Part shown: positions 1-7,724 of the stretch, in pieces
Numbering within the stretch: the stretch's first letter is position 1
Layout of the letters: each line of letters starts with the position of its first letter
NCBI GenBank assembly: GCA_944324115.1
Contig: CALUVB010000022.1
Span: forward strand, 62,001-126,000
Origin: an uncultured Elusimicrobiales bacterium
GTDB taxonomy: Bacteria > Elusimicrobiota > Elusimicrobia > Elusimicrobiales > Elusimicrobiaceae
Direction: 5' to 3'
DNA length: 64,000 nucleotides
The notes under the pieces: generated by a model
Told to the model about the DNA's origin: nothing
Database searches by the model: none
What the model saw: the letters and a program-made list of their open reading frames with translations, nothing else
Program-made: the position numbers and the translations under genes

Positions 1-53
1 AGGGAAACGACGGTGGAAAAAATAGGGCGGTTAATGAAAAATTTAGAAAACAT
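1..53 (-). CDS. RND efflux pump inner-membrane subunit, N-terminal fragment (partial)
   Basis: The reverse strand from 53 to the window edge encodes 17 codons, MFSKFFINRPIFSTVVS, which matches the characteristic start of AcrB/MexB-type RND transporters (short cytoplasmic N-terminus with the xxRPIFxxV motif that begins the first membrane helix). The start lies 9 bases after the stop of the adaptor gene, as expected for an adaptor-pump operon. Family members would be about 1000 residues, so nearly all of the gene lies outside the window. The assignment rests on this short motif plus the adaptor next door. Confidence 0.8.
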   Translation of the reverse strand, partial: MFSKFFINRPIFSTVVS

Positions 54-62
54 AGACGCCCC

Positions 63-1379
63 TTATTCGTCTTGCTGGCCCAGCAAAGCGCCGGTCACCG
101 CATCATTTTTACGCTGCGCCGGGGTACGAATATCCTGCGTATCCGGAATAATATCTTTGCTCAACGCTTCGTCAAAAGCTCCCACGTCAGCCACCGTAGC
201 TGTGCTGGGTGCGACCGGCTGGGTATATGACGGCACCGCAAAATCTTGCAGCTGGGGCTGCACTTTCATACCTGGGCGGATTTTAATCAACCCGGCAGAA
301 ATCACGGTTTCCCCTCCTTTAAGGCCTTCGCTGACTATATACATATCATCTTGCAGCTGAACCGTCACCGGTTGGGCTTTAGTGGTGCCGTCTTCTGCCA
401 CCACATACACCAAATTGCCGGTAGGCGTGCTTAATACAGCAGAGGAAGGAATCAATACAGCATCTTTATAGGTGGCTCCCACCAAACGAACGCGTACAAA
501 TTGGCCCGGCATCAACATACGTTGATTTTTGGGATTAGGAAATTCCGCTTTAATAGCCAAAGAAGCGGTTTTTACGTCTTCGGTGCTGTCAAAGAAAATA
601 ATGGCTCCTTTCTCCGGATATACGCGCCCGTCAGACGTGACGGCTTCCACATACAGTGGGTGTTCTCCTTGTGCGTCTAAAGAAATCGTACCGGACAGAT
701 AGCCGCTGGCTAATTTATAGAACTGGGCGCTGGGCATAGAGAAATTGACCCACAGCGGGTTGATCTGCACCATTGTGGTAAGCAGTCCGCTCCCAGCCGG
801 GGAAACCAAACTTCCCACCGACTGGGCTTCTTTCCCGGTAATCCCTGAAATAGGCGCCAATACGCGGGTATATTCCAAATTAATTTTCGCCTCATTCACG
901 CCGGCTTCAGCCACTTTTACAGCCGCCTGTGACGCTTCGTAGGCAGAGAGGGAGTCGTCATAGTCCTTTTGGCTCACGGCATTATCGGCACGCAATTTTT
1001 TCATACGTTCAAAATCACGGCGGGTGCGGCTTTCTTCACTGCGGGCCTGCGCCAAAGAACCTTCTGCACGCTGCAAGGCCACTTCATATTCTTTAGGATC
1101 AATTTGGAACAGCTGCGTGTCTTTTTTTACATAAGCGCCTTCATCAAACAAGCGGGCCTGCAAAATGCCTCCCACCTGGGCACGCACCTGTATTTCCAAA
1201 GAACCTGCCACTTGGGCCGGATACTCTATATTCCAAGGCAAATCCGTTCTTAATACTTTTACGGCAGAAACAGGCACCGCCGCATCTGCGTTTTGTTGGT
1301 CTTGTTTTTTACAAGCGCCCAACAACCCCACACACACAGCCAGGGTCATCATTCCAGTAACACGTAAATATTTGTTCAT
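63..1379 (-). CDS. RND efflux periplasmic adaptor (membrane fusion) lipoprotein
   Basis: This encodes 438 residues if started at 1379, where AGAGAGGAAACG sits just upstream as a ribosome-binding site; the longer open frame from 1421 lacks one. The N-terminus is a lipoprotein signal ending LLGAC (Cys at about 23), so the mature protein is tethered to a membrane facing the periplasm. Residues about 60-100 and 185-210 form the two halves of the lipoyl (barrel-sandwich) domain, separated by an Ala/Glu-rich alpha-hairpin; beta-barrel and membrane-proximal segments follow to about 390. Adaptors link the inner-membrane pump to an outer-membrane channel, and the pump gene follows after 9 bases. Substrates cannot be told from sequence. 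Confidence 0.93.
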   Translation of the reverse strand: MNKYLRVTGMMTLAVCVGLLGACKKQDQQNADAAVPVSAVKVLRTDLPWNIEYPAQVAGSLEIQVRAQVGGILQARLFDEGAYVKKDTQLFQIDPKEYEVALQRAEGSLAQARSEESRTRRDFERMKKLRADNAVSQKDYDDSLSAYEASQAAVKVAEAGVNEAKINLEYTRVLAPISGITGKEAQSVGSLVSPAGSGLLTTMVQINPLWVNFSMPSAQFYKLASGYLSGTISLDAQGEHPLYVEAVTSDGRVYPEKGAIIFFDSTEDVKTASLAIKAEFPNPKNQRMLMPGQFVRVRLVGATYKDAVLIPSSAVLSTPTGNLVYVVAEDGTTKAQPVTVQLQDDMYIVSEGLKGGETVISAGLIKIRPGMKVQPQLQDFAVPSYTQPVAPSTATVADVGAFDEALSKDIIPDTQDIRTPAQRKNDAVTGALLGQQDE

Positions 1380-1452
1380 TCGTTTCCTCTCTTTCATGCA
1401 TACAAAAACTAAAATCGGCAAAGCTATTTTCCTGCTCTCTGCTGCACAACAT

Positions 1453-1492
1453 ATACCTTATAGGTATTGTATAAAATTTACTATACAGTATA
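1453..1492 (-). promoter_or_regulatory. Promoter and two candidate repressor operators of the efflux operon
   Basis: Upstream of the adaptor gene are two perfect inverted repeats: ATACCT-TAT-AGGTAT at 1453-1467 and TATAC-A-GTATA at 1482-1492. On the minus strand a plausible -10 (TATACA, 1473-1468) lies between them, so one repeat would cover the start point and the other the -35 region. TetR/AcrR or MarR repressors of efflux pumps commonly bind such short palindromes, but no regulator gene is visible nearby. The promoter placement is by eye. Confidence 0.4.
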
Positions 1493-1531
1493 CAGAAAAA
1501 GAAAAGATTTTTTGCATTAGAATAAAATTGC

Positions 1532-1537
1532 TACAAT
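1532..1537 (+). promoter_or_regulatory. -10 element (TACAAT) of a probable leaderless transcript
   Basis: TACAAT ends 6 bases before the ATG at 1544. Transcription normally starts 6-8 bases after the -10, which would put the first base of the mRNA at the start codon. There is no Shine-Dalgarno sequence in the 6-base gap. The -35 is weak. Confidence 0.5.
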
Positions 1538-1543
1538 AATCCC

Positions 1544-2131
1544 ATGAGTGAAAAAGAAAATATGCTGGCCGGACTCTTTTATAATGCTTCCGACCCCGAG
1601 CTTGTACAAGCTCGCCAGGAAGCCCGCCGTCTATTGTGGAAATATAATGCTACAGATCCTGCCGAAAAAGACAAACGGCGGGAATTGCTTCAGTGTTTAT
1701 TTGGCCACATGGGAAAAAACGTCATCATAGAGCCACCGTTTTTTTGTGATTATGGCGGCCAAATTTCTCTGGGAAACAATGTATTCATTAATTTCAATTG
1801 TGTGATTTTAGACTGTTCCCGCGTGGAAATAGGAGACAATTGCCAAATAGGTCCCAGCGCGCAAATTTATACGGCCACCCACCCGCTGGAACCCAAAGCC
1901 CGCGCAGAAGGCAAAGAATTTGCCGCTCCTGTGAAAATAGGGAAAAATGTATGGATAGGCGGAGGGGCCATTATACTGCCCGGAATAACAATTGGAGATC
2001 ATGCCGTCGTAGGGGCCGGAGCGGTAGTTACGCATGACGTGGCGGCATTTGCCGTAGTGGTGGGTAATCCGGCAAGGCAGCACCGGCAGTTCTATGACTT
2101 CAAAAAAGACACCAACAGCTCTGCGAGATAA
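1544..2131 (+). CDS. Maltose/galactoside O-acetyltransferase-like hexapeptide-repeat enzyme
   Basis: This 195-residue protein has the layout of the Maa/LacA/NodL acetyltransferases: an N-terminal helical acceptor region (residues about 5-55, with the usual LxxxRxxARxLLxxYN-type pattern) and then left-handed beta-helix hexapeptide repeats (about 60-180), including IGxNVWIGGGAIILPGITIG and VVGAGAVVTHDV. The active-site His is in the THPLEP segment (about residue 108). The family transfers acetyl from acetyl-CoA to sugar hydroxyls in the cytoplasm. The true acceptor is unknown. It is transcribed divergently from the efflux operon and probably leaderlessly. Confidence 0.88.
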   Translation: MSEKENMLAGLFYNASDPELVQARQEARRLLWKYNATDPAEKDKRRELLQCLFGHMGKNVIIEPPFFCDYGGQISLGNNVFINFNCVILDCSRVEIGDNCQIGPSAQIYTATHPLEPKARAEGKEFAAPVKIGKNVWIGGGAIILPGITIGDHAVVGAGAVVTHDVAAFAVVVGNPARQHRQFYDFKKDTNSSAR

Positions 2132-2196
2132 TTAATTTTTTTCAGCCACCTAACGGCGGCTGTATGTTATATAAGAAAAAAGAAGGGGGAATAACT

Positions 2197-3219
2197 ATGA
2201 AAACTGTGTTTTTTGACGTAGACCAAATTACCAAAGAATACCTGCAAAAACAGTCTATTTGCACCGGAGATGTCGTCATGCTGGAAGAAAGCATGGAAAA
2301 CATATCCGAGGAACAATACGAAAAAATCAAAGACGCGCAAATTATTTCCGTCTTTGTACACACGGCTTTAAAAATGACCCGGGAAACTTTGGACAAGTAT
2401 GCCCATCTCAAATTAATCGCCACGCGGTCCACCGGTTTTGACCACATTGATTTGAATTATTGCAAAAGCCGCGGCATAGAAGTGGTCAATGTCCCCAAAT
2501 ACGGCGAAGCTACTGTGGCGGAATTCACCTTTGGGGTGCTTTTGTCTTTAGCGCGGCATATTATCCAAGCTCGCACTGACATGAAAAACAACTATGTCCG
2601 CATGAATGAATATATTGGATTTGATCTTTACGGACACACTATCGGCATCATCGGCACAGGCGCCATTGGCCGCCATGTAGCCAAATTGGCCCGCGGATTC
2701 GGAATGGAAGTATTGGCTTATGATTTGTATCCAAATGAGGAGTTCCAACGCATTTACAACATTCATTATGTCGGTTTAGACGAGCTGTATGCCAAATCCG
2801 ACGTGGTCACACTGCATGCGCCGGCCACCAAAGACAATTACCACTTATTAGACGATGAAGCCTTTAAAAAAATGAAAGAAGGAGTCATCATCATCAACAC
2901 CGCCCGCGGCAGTTTGGTGGATCCGGAAGCGCTCTACCGCGCGCTGGTCAACGGCAAAGTAAAAGCCGCAGCATTAGATGTGCTGGAAAACGAAGATTTT
3001 ATTATTCATGACGATATTATTTTGAAATCACAGGACATACCTATGGATTATGCCATGAATACCATTATTAATGCACGTTTAATGCAAATGAAAAACGTGC
3101 TTATTACCCCGCATATCGGTTTTAATTCCATAGATGCCGTGCATCGCATTTTACATACGACGCTGGAAAACATTAATCATTTCTGCGCCGGAACAGTACA
3201 AAATTCAGTAATAAAATAG
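2197..3219 (+). CDS. D-2-hydroxyacid dehydrogenase (D-lactate dehydrogenase-like)
   Basis: The protein has 340 residues from the ATG at 2197, preceded by AGAAGGGGG; the open frame extends 33 bases further upstream but the ribosome-binding site decides this start. It has the split catalytic domain and central NAD-binding domain of the D-isomer 2-hydroxyacid dehydrogenases. The Rossmann motif is GIIGTGAIGRHVA (about residues 150-162), followed by the INTARGS, LENED and LITPHIGFNS motifs that supply the catalytic Arg, Glu and His. The closest layout is fermentative D-lactate dehydrogenase. It would reduce pyruvate or a related 2-oxoacid with NADH. It precedes cysK by 7 bases, so the two may be co-transcribed. 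Confidence 0.9.
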   Translation: MKTVFFDVDQITKEYLQKQSICTGDVVMLEESMENISEEQYEKIKDAQIISVFVHTALKMTRETLDKYAHLKLIATRSTGFDHIDLNYCKSRGIEVVNVPKYGEATVAEFTFGVLLSLARHIIQARTDMKNNYVRMNEYIGFDLYGHTIGIIGTGAIGRHVAKLARGFGMEVLAYDLYPNEEFQRIYNIHYVGLDELYAKSDVVTLHAPATKDNYHLLDDEAFKKMKEGVIIINTARGSLVDPEALYRALVNGKVKAAALDVLENEDFIIHDDIILKSQDIPMDYAMNTIINARLMQMKNVLITPHIGFNSIDAVHRILHTTLENINHFCAGTVQNSVIK

Positions 3220-3226
3220 ACGCGTC

Positions 3227-4141
3227 ATGCCTTACGCAAAAGACCTAACCCAACTGATTGGCAACACGCCGCTGGTACGGATTAATAAAATAAATTCCGG
3301 GCCGGGCAATGTGTTTGCCAAATTGGAAATGTTTAATCCTTTCAGCGTCAAAGACCGCGCCGCCCTTTCCATGCTCAACGCAGCGGAACAGTCCGGAACG
3401 CTGAGGCCAAAAGGCACGATTATAGAAGCCACCAGCGGAAACACAGGCATTGCGCTGGCTTTTTTGGCAGCCGTCAAAGACTACCAAATAATTTTAGTCA
3501 TGCCTGAAAACATGAGCCCGGAACGCGTGCAACTTCTGCACGCGCTGGGCGCGCGGGTAGAGTTGACGCCGGCGGCACAAGGCATGCAAGGCTCCATTGC
3601 AAGAGCAGAGCAATTGCTTCTGGAAATTCCCCACTCGTATATGCCCCGGCAATTTGAAAACCCCGCCAACCCCTCCGCCCACACGCAAACGGGACAAGAA
3701 ATATGGCAAGACTTAGACAAACAGGTGGATTGCTTTGTAGCCGGAGTAGGCACTGGAGGTACCATCAGCGGGGCGGGACGTTTTTTAAAAGAACAAAATC
3801 CACATATACAAATCGTTGCCGTAGAACCGGCCGATTCGGCCGTACTTTCCGGTCAAGCGGCTGGACCGCATAAGATACAAGGCATCGGGGCCGGATTTAT
3901 ACCCCATATTTTAGACAGAAAAATCATAGACCGCATTTTCCCTGTTACCAACGACCAAGCCCTTCACACCAGCCGCCTTTTGGCGCGACAAGAAGGCATT
4001 TTTGCCGGTATTAGCTCCGGGGCAGCCATGTATGCGGCATTACAACTGGCAGAACAGCCGGAATACGCAGACAAAAACATTGTCGTTATGCTGCCCGACA
4101 GCGCGGAACGGTATTTAAGCACGGAGCTGTTTGCCTCTTAA
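3227..4141 (+). CDS. cysK: Cysteine synthase A (O-acetylserine sulfhydrylase)
   Basis: This 304-residue fold-type II PLP enzyme makes L-cysteine from O-acetylserine and sulfide. The PLP-binding Lys lies in NPFSVKDRAA (about residue 41). The substrate loop TSGNTGIALAF (about 68-78), the phosphate-binding GVGTGGTISG and the C-terminal GISSGAAMYA are all present. The length matches the family (300-320). It lies 7 bases after the dehydrogenase stop and has no separate promoter that I can see. Together with NifS/NifU elsewhere in the window it fits sulfide-based cysteine supply in an anaerobe. Confidence 0.95.
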   Translation: MPYAKDLTQLIGNTPLVRINKINSGPGNVFAKLEMFNPFSVKDRAALSMLNAAEQSGTLRPKGTIIEATSGNTGIALAFLAAVKDYQIILVMPENMSPERVQLLHALGARVELTPAAQGMQGSIARAEQLLLEIPHSYMPRQFENPANPSAHTQTGQEIWQDLDKQVDCFVAGVGTGGTISGAGRFLKEQNPHIQIVAVEPADSAVLSGQAAGPHKIQGIGAGFIPHILDRKIIDRIFPVTNDQALHTSRLLARQEGIFAGISSGAAMYAALQLAEQPEYADKNIVVMLPDSAERYLSTELFAS

Positions 4142-4215
4142 GCATAAAGGACTTTGACATACAGCCCCAACGACAACAACTTACCTATTTTTCAGTTTTC
4201 TGCAAACAAAAATGC

Positions 4216-4221
4216 TAGACT
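4216..4221 (+). promoter_or_regulatory. -10 element (TAGACT) of a probable leaderless transcript
   Basis: TAGACT ends 6 bases before the ATG at 4228, with no Shine-Dalgarno sequence between. This is the same arrangement as at 1532, 5454 and 49295. Confidence 0.45.
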
Positions 4222-4227
4222 AAATCC

Positions 4228-5001
4228 ATGAAACCCCTATACCTGGCTATCGCGCTGCTGGCGGCATGCACGCTTATTGCGCCCTGTTGCCAAGCGCAAG
4301 GAGAAATTATTATTGAAATGCGCGGAGAAGACGCTTCCCCCGCCCCGTCTGTGTGGGAATATAATGCCATAGAGCTTACCCGCAAATTACGAGGCAAAAC
4401 ACGGGAACAAGTCTTGTACGCCATGCCGGTTGTTTCCAACAAAGACCGCATTATACGCAGCGAACAACAAGAATATGCCCTGGTGGAATACTACGATGGG
4501 GACCATTTCCGCAAATTTCTCTTTAAAGCAGAAACCCCGCAAACATTTATTGCCGCCGCAGCCACTGCCGCAGACGTATTGGCAGTAAATAAAAAGTATG
4601 GCATTAATATGGGCTTGACACAAAGATCTTTTGAAAATTTCTACGCGGACAAAGCCGTTTCAGAAACAGCAGACATTTTGCCTTCCGGGGCGGTATTGTA
4701 TCGTTTGCTCTATACGGATATAAACACACCCGTTCCCGTTCAACGCTGGTTTTTGTTTGAGAACAAAGAACTGACGCAAACATTTGAAACCTTGCAAGAA
4801 AAAGACAATTACTTGGCTTCCCTGCAGCCCCAACCGCAGCCGTCTACCGCCTCTGCCACGCCGCAAAACCACTCCAAACGCACCCTGCGCAAAGCGCTTA
4901 TTTCCGGCGGAACCCAATGGGACCAAGCCTATTTGCCGCGCGTGGTCAACCCCCAGCCGCTGCTCTCTACTCCCAAACTAAGCCAAACGCAAACGCCTTA
5001 G
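4228..5001 (+). CDS. Secreted protein of unknown function
   Basis: I do not recognise this 257-residue protein. Residues 1-24 form a signal peptide (MKPLYLAIALLAACTLIAPC, then CQAQG), with cleavage likely after AQA or a lipid attachment at one of the Cys residues. The mature part is a mixed alpha/beta region of about 170 residues, with a Pro/Gln/Ser-rich linker at about 190-210 (repeated PQPQP) and a basic C-terminus. No enzyme motif is visible. It is monocistronic, with a probable leaderless promoter directly upstream. Confidence 0.7.
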   Translation: MKPLYLAIALLAACTLIAPCCQAQGEIIIEMRGEDASPAPSVWEYNAIELTRKLRGKTREQVLYAMPVVSNKDRIIRSEQQEYALVEYYDGDHFRKFLFKAETPQTFIAAAATAADVLAVNKKYGINMGLTQRSFENFYADKAVSETADILPSGAVLYRLLYTDINTPVPVQRWFLFENKELTQTFETLQEKDNYLASLQPQPQPSTASATPQNHSKRTLRKALISGGTQWDQAYLPRVVNPQPLLSTPKLSQTQTP

Positions 5002-5215
5002 CCTATATGTTTCTGACCAGCATAAAGAATAAAGAAAAAACAAATTGACGTCTGATGTCGTCTGCATCTTTTGGGCATGAAGCAATTATGAGCAAGGTGC
5101 TCTACACGGCAAAGAAATTCATAGAGCAAAATAATTAAACGACAGCTGAAATGTTGCATACCATTCGCTCAGCAAAACAGAACACTTCTTTCCGGCACAT
5201 ATCGGAGAAAATAAT

Positions 5216-5422
5216 TTATAAATTATGCAAACGCACAGCGATCAACCCCCGCGGTAAAAGTATCGCAAACAAAGCCGCAAACAACAAGAGAAAGCCCGAC
5301 GCCCACAGAACAAAAACGTATCCCCAAAAGCACTCTTCCTCCGCTCCAGCGTCACCCCGGCAGGCTTCTTCCCCCAACGCTCTGCCGTTTCGACCGGCAG
5401 GCGGCTCTAACAGAATAACCAT
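5216..5422 (-). CDS. Possible small single-span membrane protein
   Basis: This is a 68-residue minus-strand frame. Its second half holds one strong hydrophobic stretch (VFVLWASGFLLLFAALFAIL, residues about 36-55) followed by positive charge, which looks like a membrane anchor. The first half is Gly/Glu/Cys-rich. No good ribosome-binding site precedes the ATG and I know no homologue, so this could be chance. Confidence 0.22.
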   Translation of the reverse strand: MVILLEPPAGRNGRALGEEACRGDAGAEEECFWGYVFVLWASGFLLLFAALFAILLPRGLIAVRLHNL

Positions 5423-5453
5423 TTTTTTATCTCACTAAGCCCGACAGATTTCC

Positions 5454-5459
5454 TAAAAT
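5454..5459 (+). promoter_or_regulatory. -10 element (TAAAAT) of a probable leaderless transcript
   Basis: TAAAAT ends 6 bases before the ATG at 5466. No ribosome-binding site lies between and the -35 is weak. Confidence 0.45.
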
Positions 5460-5465
5460 AAAGAT

Positions 5466-6905
5466 ATGCATATGGATCCTATATCAATGTCTTCTTTTGG
5501 AATAGCCGGTTTTCTTTTTTTGATATTACAAATAGTGGTAACCGGCCACATCATCTACCGAAAAGATGACGTCAAAAGCTCTTTCGGCTGGATTGGGTTG
5601 GTATGGCTGACGCCGCTTATCGGCAGTATTGTTTACGTCATATTTGGTATCAATCGTATCCGCCGCAAAGCGCTTTCTTTGCGCAACAAAGGACCAGACA
5701 TTTTAACTATTACCGGGAAAACAGAAGAAGAAATACAAAAAGAAATTCCCCGCCCGCTCTTGCAGCTGATGCGGCTGGGCTACAAGGTGCACCCGCAGCG
5801 CTTTGCGCTGGGCAACACGGCCCAAGCCTATGTCAACGGAGACGAAGCCTATCCGGCTATGTGCCGTCTTATCTCCGACGCCCGCAAAGAAGTATTAATG
5901 CAAAGTTATATTTTCAATAACGACCGGGCGGGCCGGCAATTCGTAACGGCGCTCAAACAGGCCGTCAAAAACGGCGCCAAGGTTAAAGTGTTAGTAGATG
6001 GCGTGGGGCTGAATTATTCAAAACCCACTATTGCCGCCGCACTGAAACAGCTGCCCGGAGTGGAATTTTCCGTATTTTTGCCTTCCAAAAGCCCCATTAC
6101 GCTGCCCTTTGTAAATTTACGCAATCACCGCAAAATACTTATTATAGACGGGAAAGAAGCCTTTTTCGGTGGAATGAATGTGGCGGAAGGAAACCTGGTA
6201 AACACCCACCCCAAAGAACCAATCGTAGACATCACCTTTCATGTACAAGGCCCCGTAGTAGACCAAATGTCGCGCGTATTTGAGGAAGATTGGATTTTCT
6301 CCGGGAAGAAACATTTTATCCCTGCTTCGTTCCGCGCGGCCGGCCCGCTGCCTGGCACCATGCCCGCCCGGATTATACCCGACGGTCCAGACGCAGATTA
6401 CGGAAAAATAGAACTTATGGCACAAGGAGCATTGGCCTGTGCGCAAAAAACCGTACAGATTGTTACTCCCTACTTTTTGCCAGAAAATGAAATGCTGACC
6501 AGCTTAGAGCTGGCCGCCATGCGCGGGGTGAATGTGGAAATCATTCTGCCCTCTAAAAGCAATATCTTCGGCATGGACGGCGCTATGCGCGCTAATTTTG
6601 CGCGGTTGCTTAAAAAGGGCGTTGTCATCTATCGCACCCAACCGCCGTTTGACCACAGCAAAATTCTGCTTATAGACGGAGCTTGGCTGTTTGTCGGTTC
6701 CGCCAACTGGGACGTGCGCAGCTTTAAGCTGAACTTTGAATGCAACATGGAATGTGTTGATACGGCATTGGCCCGGCAAGTAGGCCACATAATCGCCCAC
6801 AAAAAATCCATAGCGCAGCGGGAGAAACTGGAAGATTATTTTCATCGGCCGCTGCTGCGTACCCTGCACGACAATGCGCTGCGTCTGCTGACGCCTTATT
6901 ATTAA
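5466..6905 (+). CDS. cls: Cardiolipin synthase (two phospholipase D domains)
   Basis: This 479-residue protein has two N-terminal membrane segments (about residues 10-30 and 40-62, the PLDc_N region) and two HKD catalytic motifs: NHRKILIIDG near residue 220 and FDHSKILLIDG near 396, each followed by the usual GG-MN or GSANWD. It condenses two phosphatidyl groups to make cardiolipin at the inner membrane. Length and order match bacterial ClsA. An alternative ATG at 5472 exists; 5466 fits the 6-base distance to the -10. The next gene starts 1 base after the stop. Confidence 0.93.
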   Translation: MHMDPISMSSFGIAGFLFLILQIVVTGHIIYRKDDVKSSFGWIGLVWLTPLIGSIVYVIFGINRIRRKALSLRNKGPDILTITGKTEEEIQKEIPRPLLQLMRLGYKVHPQRFALGNTAQAYVNGDEAYPAMCRLISDARKEVLMQSYIFNNDRAGRQFVTALKQAVKNGAKVKVLVDGVGLNYSKPTIAAALKQLPGVEFSVFLPSKSPITLPFVNLRNHRKILIIDGKEAFFGGMNVAEGNLVNTHPKEPIVDITFHVQGPVVDQMSRVFEEDWIFSGKKHFIPASFRAAGPLPGTMPARIIPDGPDADYGKIELMAQGALACAQKTVQIVTPYFLPENEMLTSLELAAMRGVNVEIILPSKSNIFGMDGAMRANFARLLKKGVVIYRTQPPFDHSKILLIDGAWLFVGSANWDVRSFKLNFECNMECVDTALARQVGHIIAHKKSIAQREKLEDYFHRPLLRTLHDNALRLLTPYY

Positions 6906-6906
6906 T

Positions 6907-7647
6907 ATGAAAAATTTCCTGTTGTCCGACATCCCGCTGTTAGAAACCGGGCCTGCCCCCAGCCTAAAGACGTTGCCGCGGCAGTTTCGGCTAAGCGTAT
7001 GGAATTTCCAAAAAGAAAAACAACCGCTGTGGCGGCAGGACTTCCTTTCGCTGTGTGAGCGGAGTGATTTGTTTTTAGCACAGGAAACCCGTCTTGACGC
7101 GGCTTGTACGCAGGCCGTAGAACAAAGTGGTCTGCATTGGCACGCGGCTATCAGTTTTCTCTCCCCGTGGGGCAAATACCCAACAGGTATCGCTGCAGGC
7201 TGCCGTGCTCCGGCGCAGGAAATTGCCTTTGACGCTTCGGTAAGGGAACCCTTCCTAACCATTCCCAAAATGGCCATGCGTTTGATATACCCCTTACAGA
7301 ATACACAACTGCTGGTAGTCAACGTACATGCCGTAAATTTTACGGGGATTAGTTCGTTTAAACAACATTTAGAAAAAACCGCCCGGCTGGTGGAATCGTT
7401 TCCGGGGCCTGTGATTATCGCCGGGGATTTTAATACCTGGAATCAAAACCGCCATGCGGAGCTTTTGCATATGGCCCAGCTGCTGGGCTTGCAGGAAGTG
7501 CTTTTCCGGCCGGATTTACGTACCCGCTATCTGCGGCGCACAGTGGACTATATTTTCATACGCGGGCTGGAGGCCGCGTCTTCCTGCGTTGCCGACATAG
7601 ACTCCTCTGACCACCGCCCCTTGAGCGCCACCCTGCGCCTGCCCTAA
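6907..7647 (+). CDS. Endonuclease/exonuclease/phosphatase (EEP) family protein
   Basis: This 246-residue protein has the EEP metal-dependent fold: the N-terminal SVWNFQKEK segment, FLAQETRLD (metal-binding Glu, about residue 60), NVHAVNF (about 138-144), the catalytic IIAGDFNTWN (about 170-180), VDYIFIRG and the C-terminal SSDHRPLSA. It resembles the small YafD/endonuclease-phosphatase proteins rather than AP endonucleases. Its substrate, a nucleic acid or a phosphoester, cannot be read from sequence. It begins 1 base after cls and must be co-transcribed and probably translationally coupled to it, which hints at a membrane-lipid or envelope link. Confidence 0.85.
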   Translation: MKNFLLSDIPLLETGPAPSLKTLPRQFRLSVWNFQKEKQPLWRQDFLSLCERSDLFLAQETRLDAACTQAVEQSGLHWHAAISFLSPWGKYPTGIAAGCRAPAQEIAFDASVREPFLTIPKMAMRLIYPLQNTQLLVVNVHAVNFTGISSFKQHLEKTARLVESFPGPVIIAGDFNTWNQNRHAELLHMAQLLGLQEVLFRPDLRTRYLRRTVDYIFIRGLEAASSCVADIDSSDHRPLSATLRLP

Positions 7648-7688
7648 ACAGGCCCCATTGCCAAGCGGTCCAATGCGCGCCGCACCCT

Positions 7689-7715
7689 TGGGAAACAAAG
7701 CAAATATGGTAAAAT
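7689..7715 (+). promoter_or_regulatory. Promoter of the hydrogenase gene
   Basis: A -35-like TTGGGA (about 7689-7694) and -10 TAAAAT (7710-7715) are separated by about 15-16 bases. The ATG at 7725 is 9 bases after the -10, so the mRNA would have almost no leader. Confidence 0.45.
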
Positions 7716-7724
7716 ATAAATAAT

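Larger units (their letters stand above)
5002..5465. other. 464-base intergenic gap
   Basis: No convincing gene on the plus strand. The only notable content is a short minus-strand reading frame with one hydrophobic segment (5216-5422, listed separately) and the -10 element of the cardiolipin synthase gene at the right edge. No terminator hairpin with a U-tract is obvious after 5001. Confidence 0.5.
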
